DNA of 42,880 nucleotides from NCBI GenBank assembly GCA_947365965.1, contig CANAZG010000017.1, positions 1-42,880 of the forward strand, in the 5' to 3' direction. The notes beneath the pieces were generated by a model. It was not told the origin of the DNA. It did not search any database and saw only the letters and a list, made by a program, of their open reading frames with translations. The stretch is from an uncultured Clostridia bacterium. Its GTDB lineage: Bacteria > Bacillota > Clostridia > Oscillospirales > Oscillospiraceae. Positions 8,689 to 16,963 of the stretch are shown here, in pieces. Position 1 is the first letter of the stretch. The number at the start of each line of letters is the position of its first letter. Made by a program: the position numbers and the translations under genes.

Positions 8689-9438
8689 TCACAGCACCTT
8701 GGCCAGGAAGGTTTTCAGCCGGTCGCTCCTGGGGCTGGCGAACAGCTCCGCCGGGGTGTTCTCCTCCACGATGACGCCGCCGTCCATGAACACCACCCGG
8801 CTGCCCACCTCCCGTGCAAAGCCCATCTCATGGGTGACCACCACCATGGTCATGCCGTCGTGGGCCAGATCCTTCATGACCTCCAGCACCTCGCCCACCA
8901 TCTCCGGGTCCAGGGCCGAGGTGGGCTCGTCGAAGAGCATCACCTCCGGCTCCATGCACAGCGCCCGCACAATGGCAATGCGCTGCTTCTGTCCGCCGGA
9001 GAGCTGGCTGGGATAGGCGTCCGCCCGGTCCCCCAGCCCCACCCGCTCCAGCAGGGCGCGGGCCTTGGACTCCGCCTCCTCCCGGCTCTTCCTCAGCAGC
9101 TTGATCGGGGCCAGGGTCATGTTCTCCAGAATGGTCATGTGGGGGAACAGGTTGAAGTGCTGGAACACCATGCCCATCTTCTGCCGGTGGATGTCGATAT
9201 TCACCCTGGGGTCTGTGATGTCCACGCCGCCGAAGGTGATGGAGCCGCTGGAGGGCCGCTCCAGCAGGTTCAGGCACCGCAGGAAGGTGGACTTGCCGGA
9301 CCCGGAGGGACCGATGACCACCACTACCTCGCCCCGGCGGATGTCGGCGGACACGCCGTCCAGGGCGTGGATGGAGCCGCTGCCAAAGTGCTTTTGCAGG
9401 TCCCTGACCTGGATGAGGATCTCGTTTTTACCGCTCAC
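8689..9438 (-). CDS. glnQ: Polar amino-acid ABC transporter ATP-binding protein (GlnQ type)
   Basis: 249 residues, the usual length. Walker A GPSGSGKS (43-50), signature LSGGQ (146-150), Walker [13 protein letters not shown] (166 onward) and switch His in VTHEMGF are all present. The sequence [17 protein letters not shown] is typical of the polar amino-acid uptake (GlnQ/ArtP/HisP) ATPases. It energises import at the inner face of the membrane together with the permease and binding protein encoded just upstream. Its start overlaps the permease stop by 11 bp. The transported amino acid cannot be fixed from sequence; the symbol marks the family only. Confidence 0.9.
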   Translation of the reverse strand: MSGKNEILIQVRDLQKHFGSGSIHALDGVSADIRRGEVVVVIGPSGSGKSTFLRCLNLLERPSSGSITFGGVDITDPRVNIDIHRQKMGMVFQHFNLFPHMTILENMTLAPIKLLRKSREEAESKARALLERVGLGDRADAYPSQLSGGQKQRIAIVRALCMEPEVMLFDEPTSALDPEMVGEVLEVMKDLAHDGMTMVVVTHEMGFAREVGSRVVFMDGGVIVEENTPAELFASPRSDRLKTFLAKVL

Positions 9439-10144
9439 TGTTTCTCAGCCTCCTCTCCAGCTTGCCCACCAGCCAGGTGAAGAACACCACCATGACCAGG
9501 TAGATGGCCGCCACCGCGATCAGGGGCATGAATGCCTCAAAGGTCCGCCCCCGGATGATCTCCCCGCCCTTGGTCAGATCAATGACCCCGGCGTAGCCGG
9601 CCACGGAGGTCTCCTTGAGCAGCACGATGAACTCGTTGGCCAGGGCGGGCAGCACGTTCTTGAAGGCCTGGGGGATGATGATATAGCGCATGGTCTGGAT
9701 GTAGTTGAAGCCCAGGGACCGGCCGGCCTCAAACTGGCCGTTGTCGATGGACATGATGCCGGAGCGGATGATCTCCGCCACATAGGCGCCGGAGTTGATG
9801 CCGAAGACGATGCAGGCGATGACCACGTCGCTGCCCAGGGCCACCAGAATGACGAACACGCCCAGCAGCAGCTGCACCACCACCGGGGTGCCCCGGATCA
9901 CTGTGAGATAGATCTTGCACACCCCGTTGGCCAGACCCAGCAGGCTCCGGCCTAGGCCGGGACGCATATCGTCCCGGTTCTTGTCCCAGCTGGTGCGGAC
10001 GATGGCCACCACCACCCCCAGGGCCACGCCGATGAGCAGGGCGAAAAAGGTGATGAGCAGGGTGTTGCCCAATCCCCTTGTCAGATACCGCCAGCGGTTG
10101 TCCTCAATGAAGCAGCGGTAGAAGGTGTCCTGAAATGCCGCCAT
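9428..10144 (-). CDS. Polar amino-acid ABC transporter permease
   Basis: 238 residues with about five membrane spans. It carries the inner-membrane component motif: [20 protein letters not shown] near the N-terminus, then RGTPVVVQL and the EAA-like loop [27 protein letters not shown], which contacts the ATPase. The ATG at 10144 is chosen over an in-frame TTG seven codons earlier because that stretch is itself the GGGAGGG ribosome site. It lies between the binding-protein gene (79 bp upstream) and the overlapping ATPase gene. Confidence 0.9.
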   Translation of the reverse strand: MAAFQDTFYRCFIEDNRWRYLTRGLGNTLLITFFALLIGVALGVVVAIVRTSWDKNRDDMRPGLGRSLLGLANGVCKIYLTVIRGTPVVVQLLLGVFVILVALGSDVVIACIVFGINSGAYVAEIIRSGIMSIDNGQFEAGRSLGFNYIQTMRYIIIPQAFKNVLPALANEFIVLLKETSVAGYAGVIDLTKGGEIIRGRTFEAFMPLIAVAAIYLVMVVFFTWLVGKLERRLRNSER

Positions 10145-10191
10145 ACGCTTCCCTCCCTCTCCCAATTAAAGGATATTTTTCTGTTTGGAAA

Positions 10192-10217
10192 GCCGGGGGC
10201 AGCGGACCGCCCCCGGC
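10192..10217 (-). promoter_or_regulatory. Intercistronic hairpin between binding-protein and permease genes
   Basis: A 9-bp G+C stem GCCGGGGGC / GCCCCCGGC starts 7 bp after the binding-protein stop. Such hairpins commonly protect or partly terminate the upstream message, so that the binding protein is made in excess over permease and ATPase; that function is inferred here. Confidence 0.5.
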
Positions 10218-10223
10218 CTGATA

Positions 10224-11027
10224 TTACTTGTTGTTGGTCTCCACGTAGGCCTTGGCGGGCTCCTGGTCAATGACCACGCAGTCCACCTTGCCAGTGAGCA
10301 GGGCCTGGACGGCCTCGTTGCCGGTCTTGTAACGGACCACACGGTCCTCACCGATGCCGCCGTTCTCCGCTGTGTCGGAGAGATAGATGTCGCCGGTGGT
10401 GTCCTGCTGCACGCCCGCCTTATAGCTGGCGCTGGGATCCAGCAGGTCCTCCAGGGTGTTGATGGGGGAGTCCTCCCGGAGAATCACCACCTGCACGCCG
10501 GTGGCGTAGCTCTCGGAGAAGTTGACGGAGGCCTGACGCTCCTCGGTAACGGTCATGCCGGCCATGCCCATGTCGTACTTGCCGGTCTGCACGCCGCCGA
10601 TGATGGAGCCGAACTCGGTGTCCACAATGGTCAGCTTGCGGCCCATCTGGTCCGCAATGGCCGCAGCCATCTCCGCGTCAATGCCCACCACCGTGTCGTT
10701 CTCATAGTACTCGTAGGGGGGGAAGAAGGCGTTGGTGGCCATAATCAGCTCCGGCTTGCCCTCGGCGTCGGCCTGGAAGGTGAGGTCATGGGCCGTACCG
10801 GAGATATACTTGTCCACGATCTTCTGGGCGGTGCCGTCGGCGGTGATGGCGGCCAGAGCCGCGTTCACCTCGGCCAGCAGATCCGTGTTCTCCTTGGCAA
10901 TGGCGATGGCGTAATCCTCAATAGCGTACTCGGTGTCCAGGATCTTCAGCTGGACCTTCTTCTCGCCGCAGGCGGCCAGGCTCAGAACCATGACCAGGGC
11001 GAGGAGCGCAGTGACAAACTTCTTCAT
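10224..11027 (-). CDS. Amino-acid ABC transporter substrate-binding lipoprotein
   Basis: 267 residues. A lipoprotein signal peptide, MKKFVTALLALVMVLSLAAC, ends in the lipobox LAAC, so Cys-20 is expected to be lipidated and the protein anchored outside the membrane. The remainder is a family-3 periplasmic-binding fold; it contains ELIMATNAFFPPYEYYENDTVVGIDAEMA and GMTVTEERQASVNFSESYATG, both typical of polar amino-acid binders. The ATG at 11027 has AAGGAAG upstream. An unusual detail is an N-terminal segment (residues about 20-80) that itself looks like part of a binding-protein lobe (ILDTEYAIEDYAIAIAKENT), placed before the canonical start of the domain. The ligand is not predictable. Confidence 0.88.
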   Translation of the reverse strand: MKKFVTALLALVMVLSLAACGEKKVQLKILDTEYAIEDYAIAIAKENTDLLAEVNAALAAITADGTAQKIVDKYISGTAHDLTFQADAEGKPELIMATNAFFPPYEYYENDTVVGIDAEMAAAIADQMGRKLTIVDTEFGSIIGGVQTGKYDMGMAGMTVTEERQASVNFSESYATGVQVVILREDSPINTLEDLLDPSASYKAGVQQDTTGDIYLSDTAENGGIGEDRVVRYKTGNEAVQALLTGKVDCVVIDQEPAKAYVETNNK

Positions 11028-11051
11028 GTTGATGCTTCCTTTCCATATGTA

Positions 11052-11095
11052 GGTGGACGCGCCACCCCAATTCCACAGCGCCGGGCTTCGCCCGG
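11052..11095 (-). promoter_or_regulatory. Two hairpins in the leader of the amino-acid ABC operon
   Basis: The roughly 70-nt leader contains CCGGGC/GCCCGG (11081-11095, loop TTC) and GGTGG/CCACC (11052-11066). No terminator-like T-run is present. The leader is too short for a T-box and does not match a riboswitch I know. Confidence 0.35.
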
Positions 11096-11103
11096 GTGAG
11101 TGG

Positions 11104-11132
11104 AGCATACTACAATCCGAGGGGATTGTCAA
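11104..11132 (-). promoter_or_regulatory. Promoter of amino-acid ABC operon
   Basis: Read leftward: consensus -35 TTGACA (11127-11132), 17-bp spacer and -10 TATGCT (11104-11109). Transcription would start near 11097. This is one of the strongest sigma-A type promoters in the window. Confidence 0.8.
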
Positions 11133-11244
11133 TGGATTTCCAGAAAAAATGTATATTTATTGATGCAAAATTATCCATTTTTATCACAACGCCAAACCCC
11201 GCTCAAAACGCCGCGCTTTTTTGTGCGATTTGACGGCACGTCTC

Positions 11245-11261
11245 CTCTGCATAATGCAGAG
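11245..11261. repeat. 17-bp palindrome after rlmA
   Basis: CTCTGCAT and ATGCAGAG flank a single A, 11 bp beyond the rlmA stop. It could act as a weak terminator for rlmA but has no T-tract. Confidence 0.35.
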
Positions 11262-11271
11262 AATATACATT

Positions 11272-12105
11272 TCAGTCTCCGGCCTCCCGGCGGAACACGT
11301 GGATGTGGAAGGCCATCTCGCACGTCAGCGTCTCCAGCCGCTCCAGCCGGGCCGCCCCCTGCCGGGAGGTCTTCCAGTAGTAGGGCGTCATCTGGAACAG
11401 TGCGTGGATGTCCGCCTGGGTGGGCAGGCGGACCGTGAAGGATACGGGCAGGATCTCCTGGTAGGCAAAGCCCTCGTAGGGGGTCTCCCGCTCCTCGTTG
11501 GGGTAGGGCCGGTCATAGAGGACCTCCTTGAGCTGCCAGAGGTGTCTGGCGGCGGGGACCACGTAGAGGTACGCGCCCCCGGGGCGGAGCGCCCGCCGGA
11601 ACTCGTCGATGGCCAGGGGGGAGAACACGTTCAGCAGCAGGTCCACGCTCTCCGACGCCACAGGCAGCCGATAGGCGGAGGCCACGGCGAAGGAGATGCC
11701 GGGATACCTCTTGGCGGCCTTCTGGACGGAGAACTTGGAGATGTCGATGCCCGCCACGGCCGGGGCCCGGCCGGCGGACAGGAGGGCGTCCCGGACGGCG
11801 GCGGTGTAGAAGCCCTCGCCGCAGCCCGCGTCCAGCACAGCCGGGGCCGGGCCGTGGGCATACCGCACCGCCAGCTCGCACAGAGCGTCCCGCAGGGGGT
11901 TGTACCAGCCCCGGTCCAGGAAGGCCCGGCGGGCGGCCACCATGCCCTTGTCGTCGCCGGGGGCCTTGGAGCGCTTCTGTCCCACGGGCAGGAGATGGAC
12001 ATAGCCCTCCCGGGCCCGGTCAAAGCAGTGGCCGCCGGGGCAGCAGAGGCCGCCCGGATTGCTTTGCAGCGGTTCCCCGCACAGGGGGCAGAGGAATGGA
12101 AACAC
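11272..12105 (-). CDS. rlmA: 23S rRNA (guanine-N1)-methyltransferase, RlmA family
   Basis: 277 residues. An N-terminal zinc site of the RlmA type is visible: C6, C9, C22 and H26, followed by FDRAREGYVHLLP. A SAM-dependent methyltransferase fold follows with motif I VLDAGCGEGFY (about 90-100) and GIDISKFSVQKAAKR. The family methylates N1 of a guanine in helix 35 of 23S rRNA (G745 in E. coli, G748 in Gram-positives); which position applies cannot be read. The start is GTG at 12105 with AAAGGAGG nine bases upstream. The MATE gene ends 38 bp before it, so the two may share a transcript. Confidence 0.85.
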   Translation of the reverse strand: MFPFLCPLCGEPLQSNPGGLCCPGGHCFDRAREGYVHLLPVGQKRSKAPGDDKGMVAARRAFLDRGWYNPLRDALCELAVRYAHGPAPAVLDAGCGEGFYTAAVRDALLSAGRAPAVAGIDISKFSVQKAAKRYPGISFAVASAYRLPVASESVDLLLNVFSPLAIDEFRRALRPGGAYLYVVPAARHLWQLKEVLYDRPYPNEERETPYEGFAYQEILPVSFTVRLPTQADIHALFQMTPYYWKTSRQGAARLERLETLTCEMAFHIHVFRREAGD

Positions 12106-12143
12106 GGCCGCCGGCCTCCTTTACAGAAATGGGGATATGCGGG

Positions 12144-13523
12144 TTATATCCTGGTAATATCGTTGATCCACTTCCCGCTGCGGAAGCGGATGAGCCCCAG
12201 GGGGCACTTGCAGAGATTCTCCGCCTGCATGGACACGCATACCAGCCACGTGGGCGCGTTCAGAACCAGCCCCGCCAGGGCCATCAGGGGGATGGACGCC
12301 AGCCAGAGGGGGCCGTTGTCGATGAAGGCGGCCACCTTCACATCCCCGCCGGCCCGGAGCACGCCGGTGATGTTGGTGACGTCGAAGGCCCGCATGGGCA
12401 TAAACACCGCGTAGACCACGGCCAGATACCCGGCCACCTCCGCCGCGCCGGCGGTGAGCTTGAAGAGGGGGAACAGCACCGGCCGGAAGAAGAGGGGCAG
12501 CAGCGTCAGCAGCAGGGCCATCACAACCACGCCCACCAGCAGCGACACCACCAGCAGCGTCCAGCCCACGCTGTACACCCGCTCCCGGTCCCGGCCCATG
12601 CCGATCTCCTTGCCGATGATGACGGCGGAGGCGGCGGCGATGCCAAAGCAGACCACGGTGGAGAGCTTGTCGATATTGCCGATGAGGGCGTAGGCGGCCA
12701 GCATGTCCTGGCTGTTGGACATGTGGCCCATGATGACCGTGAGCATGGAGGTGCCCATGCTCCACAGGGTCTCGTTGCACACCACAGGGGTGGAGTACTT
12801 GAGGAAGGAGCGCAGAATGTCCCGGCCCGGCCGGAGGATGCAGGAGGGCCGCAGGGGCAGGCGCTTGTTCCACAGGGCAAAGCCCACGGCCACGGCGAAC
12901 TCCACCACCCGGCTGGTAAGGGTGGCCACGGCCGCGCCGGTGACGCCCATGGCGGGCGCGCCGAAGTGGCCGAAGATGAGCACAAAGTTGAGGAAGGTGT
13001 TCACGCACATGGAGATGGCGAAGAGGATCATGCCGAAGGCGGGATACTCGGTGCTGCGCTGTATGCCGGCGTAGATGCTGCTGACGCCGTTGAAGATGTA
13101 GGAGAAGCCCACAATCTGTATGTAGCTCACCGCCAGCTGTACCAGCTCCTCGTTGGGGGTGATGAGCCGGAGCACCTGGGCGGGGAAGAGGAAGGTGGTG
13201 AGGGCCACGATGGTGGAGAAGCCGGTCACCGCGTACAGGGCCACGCCCATGCAGCGGTTGATGTTGTCCGTGTCCCCCCGGCCCCAGTACTGGCTCACCA
13301 GCACGGCCATGCCGCTCTGGAAGCCGAAGATGACCAGCTGGATGATGAAGATGGGCACATTGGAGGCGGTGACGGCCGCCATTTCCGCGTTCCCCAGCAG
13401 GCCCACCATGAAGGTGTCCGCAAAGCCGAGGGAGGTGGTGATGATGTTTTGCAGGACAATGGGCAGCGCGAGCACCCACAGTCTGCGGTAGAAGCCGGGC
13501 TCCCGGCGCAGGGCGCGAAGCAT
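12144..13523 (-). CDS. MATE family multidrug/sodium efflux transporter
   Basis: 459 residues with about twelve transmembrane helices in two related halves. The first begins RLWVLALPIVLQNIITTSLGFADTFMVGLLG, with the typical P, D and G positions of MATE transporters; the second half starts near residue 235 (YSTPVVCNETLWSMGTSML). MATE proteins export cationic drugs or metabolites in exchange for Na+ or H+. Substrates cannot be predicted. A purine-rich AGGAGG ribosome site precedes the ATG at 13523. It lies between the cysteine desulfurase and rlmA genes, all leftward. Confidence 0.9.
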   Translation of the reverse strand: MLRALRREPGFYRRLWVLALPIVLQNIITTSLGFADTFMVGLLGNAEMAAVTASNVPIFIIQLVIFGFQSGMAVLVSQYWGRGDTDNINRCMGVALYAVTGFSTIVALTTFLFPAQVLRLITPNEELVQLAVSYIQIVGFSYIFNGVSSIYAGIQRSTEYPAFGMILFAISMCVNTFLNFVLIFGHFGAPAMGVTGAAVATLTSRVVEFAVAVGFALWNKRLPLRPSCILRPGRDILRSFLKYSTPVVCNETLWSMGTSMLTVIMGHMSNSQDMLAAYALIGNIDKLSTVVCFGIAAASAVIIGKEIGMGRDRERVYSVGWTLLVVSLLVGVVVMALLLTLLPLFFRPVLFPLFKLTAGAAEVAGYLAVVYAVFMPMRAFDVTNITGVLRAGGDVKVAAFIDNGPLWLASIPLMALAGLVLNAPTWLVCVSMQAENLCKCPLGLIRFRSGKWINDITRI

Positions 13524-13575
13524 GGAAATACCTCCTTATATCCTTCGGTAGTCATTTTTAGCTGATATTTTACAG

Positions 13576-14703
13576 CTACAGCATGGGAAATCTCGTATTC
13601 CTGTGTTCCAGCAGGGCCGCCGCCAGAGCGTCGATGTCCTCAAAGGCGGTCTCGGGGCCGAAGCTGACCCGCACCGTGCCGGCGGCGGTCCGCTTGTCCA
13701 GTCCCATGGCGGTGAGCACGTGGCTGGCCTTCCCCCGGTGGCAGGCGGACCCGGCGGAGATGCAGATCCCCTGGCCGCTGAGCTCGGTGACAATGTTCTG
13801 GCTGGGGTAGCCGGGCAGGGACAGGGCCAGAATGTGGGGCGCGTCCGCCGGGCCCACAAAGCGCAGATCCGGTATGGCGCTCAGCTTCTCCCGGGCATAG
13901 GCCTTGCAGGCCTCCATGTGGGCCCAGCCCTCCTCCAGGCCCGCCAGCCGCAGCTGTACGGCCCGAGCGAATCCGGCGATCTGGGCCGTGGCCTCGGTGC
14001 CCGGCCGCAATCCCCCCTCCTGGCCGCCGCCAAAGAACAGGGGCATGGTGTTTTTCGCCCGGCCGCCGATGTACAGTGCGCCGACGCCCTTGGGCCCCCC
14101 CACCTTGTGGGCGGAGATGACCGCGTAGTCCGCTCCCAGGCCTGCGGCCGTGAAGGGGACCTTCAGAAACCCCTGGACCGCGTCGGTGTGGAGCAGGGCC
14201 GGCCGGTCCCGGAGCAGGGCGGCGATCTCCTCCACCGGGAGCCGTGCGCCGGTCTCGTTGTTCACCAGCATCACGCTCACCAGGGCCGTGTCCTCCCGGA
14301 GGGCCGCTCTCACCTGCTCCGCCGTGATCCGGCCCTCCGGGCCGGGGCGCAGATAGGTGGCCGTGCAGCCCTCCCGCTCCAGCTGCTTCACGCACTGGAG
14401 CACCCCGCTGTGCTCCATGGCGGTGGTGACAATGTGGCGGCCCACCCGGCGGTTCTGGTGCAAAGCCGCCCGGATGGCCCAGTTGTCCCCCTCCGTGCCG
14501 CAGGAGGTGAAGAAAAGCTCCTCCGGCCGGCACCCCAGTGCCCCGGCGATCACCGCCCGGTCCCGGTCCAGCCGCTCCCTGGCGGCCCGGCCGGCCTCAT
14601 ACTGGGCGGAGGGATTGGCGAACTGCTCCGTCATCACCTCCACCATGGCCTGGGCGGCCTGGGGGGAGACGGGGGTGGTGGCGGCGTGATCCAAGTAGTG
14701 CAT
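13576..14703 (-). CDS. Cysteine desulfurase (NifS/IscS-like)
   Basis: 375 residues, a fold-type-I PLP enzyme. It starts MHYLDHAATTPVSPQ, the usual family N-terminus. The PLP lysine is in SAHKVGGPKG (K200), with the stacking histidine in MEHSG (H97) and the catalytic cysteine in SAGSACHRG (C321) on the mobile loop. It takes sulfur from cysteine as a persulfide for Fe-S clusters or tRNA thiolation. No scaffold gene (iscU/nifU) or mnmA is adjacent, so the partner is unknown. The ATG at 14703 has AGGAG 7 bp upstream; a longer in-frame extension would run over the divergent promoter. Confidence 0.9.
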   Translation of the reverse strand: MHYLDHAATTPVSPQAAQAMVEVMTEQFANPSAQYEAGRAARERLDRDRAVIAGALGCRPEELFFTSCGTEGDNWAIRAALHQNRRVGRHIVTTAMEHSGVLQCVKQLEREGCTATYLRPGPEGRITAEQVRAALREDTALVSVMLVNNETGARLPVEEIAALLRDRPALLHTDAVQGFLKVPFTAAGLGADYAVISAHKVGGPKGVGALYIGGRAKNTMPLFFGGGQEGGLRPGTEATAQIAGFARAVQLRLAGLEEGWAHMEACKAYAREKLSAIPDLRFVGPADAPHILALSLPGYPSQNIVTELSGQGICISAGSACHRGKASHVLTAMGLDKRTAAGTVRVSFGPETAFEDIDALAAALLEHRNTRFPML

Positions 14704-14729
14704 AGAAATTCTCCTACCAGAAATTTTCC

Positions 14730-14758
14730 TTGCCCTGGGGCAGGAAATGTAATATAAT
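14730..14758 (+). promoter_or_regulatory. Promoter of GNAT gene
   Basis: -35 TTGCCC (14730-14735), 17-bp spacer, perfect -10 TATAAT (14753-14758), in the divergent space between the cysteine desulfurase and acetyltransferase genes. Confidence 0.65.
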
Positions 14759-14819
14759 GAGATGAAATATCCGCCGGCGGAGCTGCGGACGCGCCGGCCA
14801 GTACAGGAGGAGCCGCCCC

Positions 14820-15296
14820 ATGTCCTACGCCATCCGCCCCATCCAGCCCAAGGACGACCCATTTGTGGAGGGGGTCATCCGCGCCTGCCTGATCGAGTTC
14901 GGCTGGAACCGGGAGGGCACCGCCTGGTGCGACCCGGACCTGGGCCGGTTCTCCCAGGTCTACAGCCGGGAGGGACACCGCTACTGGGTGGTGACGGACG
15001 AGGCGGACCGCGTGGTGGGCGGGGCGGGGATCGGCGCGCTCACGGACCAGATCTGCGAGCTGCAAAAGATGTACTGCCTGCCCCCGGTCCGGGGCACGGG
15101 CATGGCCCGGCAGCTGATGGCGCTGTGTCTGGACTACGCCGGCCGCTTCTACCGCCAGTGCTACATTGAGACCCTCCACAACATGACCGCCGCCAACCGC
15201 TTCTACCAGAAGCACGGCTTCCGCCGCCTGGATCGGCCCCTGCTGGACACGGGCCACTTCTCCTGCGACGTGTGGTATCTCCGGGACCTGCCCTGA
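14820..15296 (+). CDS. GNAT family N-acetyltransferase
   Basis: 158 residues. The acetyl-CoA binding motif A is recognisable as LQKMYCLPPVRGTGMARQLMALCLDYA (about 81-107), with the R/Q-x-x-G-x-A pattern RGTGMA, followed by the family's C-terminal NMTAANRFYQKHGFRRLDRP. The substrate (protein N-terminus, amino acid, drug or polyamine) is not predictable. AGGAGG at 14804-14809 supports the ATG at 14820. mtaB follows 71 bp later, with its own weak promoter. Confidence 0.85.
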   Translation: MSYAIRPIQPKDDPFVEGVIRACLIEFGWNREGTAWCDPDLGRFSQVYSREGHRYWVVTDEADRVVGGAGIGALTDQICELQKMYCLPPVRGTGMARQLMALCLDYAGRFYRQCYIETLHNMTAANRFYQKHGFRRLDRPLLDTGHFSCDVWYLRDLP

Positions 15297-15308
15297 GACG
15301 CGGGACGC

Positions 15309-15336
15309 TCAACAGTCTAATTTTTTATGTTATCAT
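15309..15336 (+). promoter_or_regulatory. Possible promoter of mtaB
   Basis: TCAACA (15309-15314), 16-bp spacer and TATCAT (15331-15336), about 30 bp before the TTG start of mtaB. The -35 is weak. Confidence 0.4.
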
Positions 15337-15367
15337 ATTCTTTTGAAAAAAGCAAGGGGGGCCGCCG

Positions 15368-16663
15368 TTGAATATCGCCATCTATACCCTGGGCTGCAAG
15401 GTCAACCAGTACGAGACTGCGGCCATGGAGCGGATCCTGACGGACCGGGGCCACGTCCTGGTGCCCTTTGACGGCCCGGCGGACGCCTACATCGTCAACA
15501 CCTGCACCGTCACCGCCGTCAGCGACAAGAAGTCCCGGCAGATGATCCGCCGGGCCCGGAAGCGCTCCCCGGCGGCGGTGGTGGCGGTGTGCGGCTGCTA
15601 CGCCCAGACAAAGCCGGAGGAGGTCCGGGCCCTGGACGTGGACCTCATCGCAGGCACCGGGGACCGGCTGGGCTTCCTCCGGCTCCTGGAGAGCGCGGTG
15701 CGGGAGCGGGAGCCGGTGGTGCGCCTGGACGAGGCCCTCCGCCGCCGGCAGTTTGAGGTTCTGCCCGCCGGGGGGCTGGCCCAGCGGACCCGGGCCATGC
15801 TGAAGGTGGAGGACGGCTGCGCCAACTTCTGCGCCTACTGCGTCATCCCCTACGCCCGGGGGCCGGTCCGCTCCCTGCCCCTGGAAGCCGCTGTGGAGGA
15901 GACCCGCCGTCTGGCCCGGGAGGGGTACCGGGAGATCGTCCTCACGGGCATCGAGATCTCCTCCTGGGGCCGGGACCTGCCGGGCAGGCCGGAGCTGACG
16001 GATCTGATCGAGGCGGTCTGCGGGGCCGCGGAGGGGATGCGGGTGCGGCTGGGGTCCCTGGAGCCCCGGACGGTGACGGAGGACTTCTGCCGCCGGTGCG
16101 CGCCCCTGGCCAATCTCTGCCCCCACTTCCACCTGTCCATGCAGTCCGGGTGCGACGCCACCTTGGCCCGGATGAACCGGCGGTACACCACGGCCCGGTA
16201 TCTGGAGAGCGTGGACCTGCTGCGCCGGTTCTTCCCGGACCCCGCCGTCACCACGGATCTCATCGTGGGCTTTCCCGGGGAGACGGAAGAGGAGTTCTCC
16301 GCCACCCTGGACTTTGTCCGCCAGTGCGCCTTTGCGGAGATGCACGTCTTTCCCTACTCCATCCGCACCGGCACCCCGGCGGCGGAGATGGCGCAGGTCC
16401 CCGGGCCGGTGAAGGAGGCGCGGGTGGGCCGGGCGGGGGCGCTGGCCGCCCGGCTCCACCGGGAATATCTGGACCGATGCGTGGGCCGGGTCTTTGACGT
16501 GCTCTATGAGCAGGGCGAGGACGGGCTCTGCCGGGGCCACGCGCCCAACTACATGGCCGTGGCCGTCCAGGGGGAGGCGGCCGCGCTTCACAACCGGGTC
16601 CTGCCCACCCGCATCACCGGGGTGGAGGACGGGCTTTTGCTGGGGGAGCTGGCGGAGCGGTAG
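15368..16663 (+). CDS. mtaB: tRNA (N6-L-threonylcarbamoyladenosine-37-C2)-methylthiotransferase
   Basis: 431 residues, the normal length of the family. The N-terminal domain has the three cysteines of the auxiliary [4Fe-4S] cluster: C10 (TLGCKVNQYE), C46 (NTCTVT) and C77 (CGCYAQ). The radical-SAM CxxxCxxC follows at C151, C155 and C158 (EDGCANFCAYCVIPYARGP). The C-terminal TRAM domain is present (about 370-431). MtaB adds the 2-methylthio group to t6A37 of ANN-decoding tRNAs; the TLGCKVNQYE start separates it from MiaB and RimO. The start is TTG at 15368 because AAGGGGGG lies at 15352-15360 and no ATG is suitably placed. Confidence 0.9.
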   Translation: MNIAIYTLGCKVNQYETAAMERILTDRGHVLVPFDGPADAYIVNTCTVTAVSDKKSRQMIRRARKRSPAAVVAVCGCYAQTKPEEVRALDVDLIAGTGDRLGFLRLLESAVREREPVVRLDEALRRRQFEVLPAGGLAQRTRAMLKVEDGCANFCAYCVIPYARGPVRSLPLEAAVEETRRLAREGYREIVLTGIEISSWGRDLPGRPELTDLIEAVCGAAEGMRVRLGSLEPRTVTEDFCRRCAPLANLCPHFHLSMQSGCDATLARMNRRYTTARYLESVDLLRRFFPDPAVTTDLIVGFPGETEEEFSATLDFVRQCAFAEMHVFPYSIRTGTPAAEMAQVPGPVKEARVGRAGALAARLHREYLDRCVGRVFDVLYEQGEDGLCRGHAPNYMAVAVQGEAAALHNRVLPTRITGVEDGLLLGELAER

Positions 16664-16672
16664 GGCCCGCCG

Positions 16673-16714
16673 GCCGCAGAGATCTCCCTTTCCCGGAGGG
16701 CGGATTTCTGCGGC
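16673..16714 (+). terminator. Hairpin after mtaB
   Basis: An 8-bp stem GCCGCAGA/TCTGCGGC encloses a smaller CCCT/AGGG stem, 9 bp after the mtaB stop. Only a short A-run follows, so terminator function is uncertain. Confidence 0.35.
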
Positions 16715-16730
16715 GCCCCAAAATTCCCTC

Positions 16731-16759
16731 TTGCAATCCGGCTGTTCATCGTGTATAAT
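16731..16759 (+). promoter_or_regulatory. Promoter of SRP RNA
   Basis: -35 TTGCAA (16731-16736), 17-bp spacer, perfect -10 TATAAT (16754-16759). Its position predicts a transcript start near 16766, exactly at the 5' strand of the SRP RNA helix. Confidence 0.8.
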
Positions 16760-16765
16760 AAAGTC

Positions 16766-16940
16766 AGCACCATGAAATATCCTCCGCAGGCATTCGTGTT
16801 GAGGTTCCGGTCTCGCGCAATGGAAGCCTGTGAACCATGTCAGGCGGGGAACCGAGCAGCATTAAGCGGGACGAAATGTGCCGCGAGGGCTCCGGTTCGG
16901 AGCGGATGCTTGCGGAGAGTATTTCATGGGGCTCATTTTT
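16766..16940 (+). ncRNA. ffs: Signal recognition particle RNA (4.5S/scRNA)
   Basis: The apical SRP54-binding domain is clear: GTGAACCATGTCAGGCGGGG, then AACCGAGCAGCATTAAGCG (about 16831-16868), matching the Gram-positive scRNA consensus. The ends pair into a long hairpin: CATGAAATATCCTCCGCAGGC (16770 onward) is complementary, with small bulges, to the stretch at about 16902-16931, and an inner helix pairs GGTTCCGGTCTCGCG with CGCGAGGGCTCCGG. A T-run at 16936-16947 ends the transcript. The RNA acts with Ffh in co-translational membrane targeting. At roughly 170 nt it is between the short 4.5S type and the 270-nt Bacillus type; a separate Alu domain is not obvious. Exact ends are estimates. It lies just before dnaX, as in many Firmicutes. 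Confidence 0.88.
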
Positions 16941-16963
16941 TGTTTTTCCGGGAGGACACTTCC

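Noticed and set aside
11050-11097. T-box leader for the amino-acid transporter
   Set aside because: GGGGTGGCGCG recalls the T-box antiterminator, but the leader is only about 70 nt, lacks a Stem I specifier domain and has no terminator.
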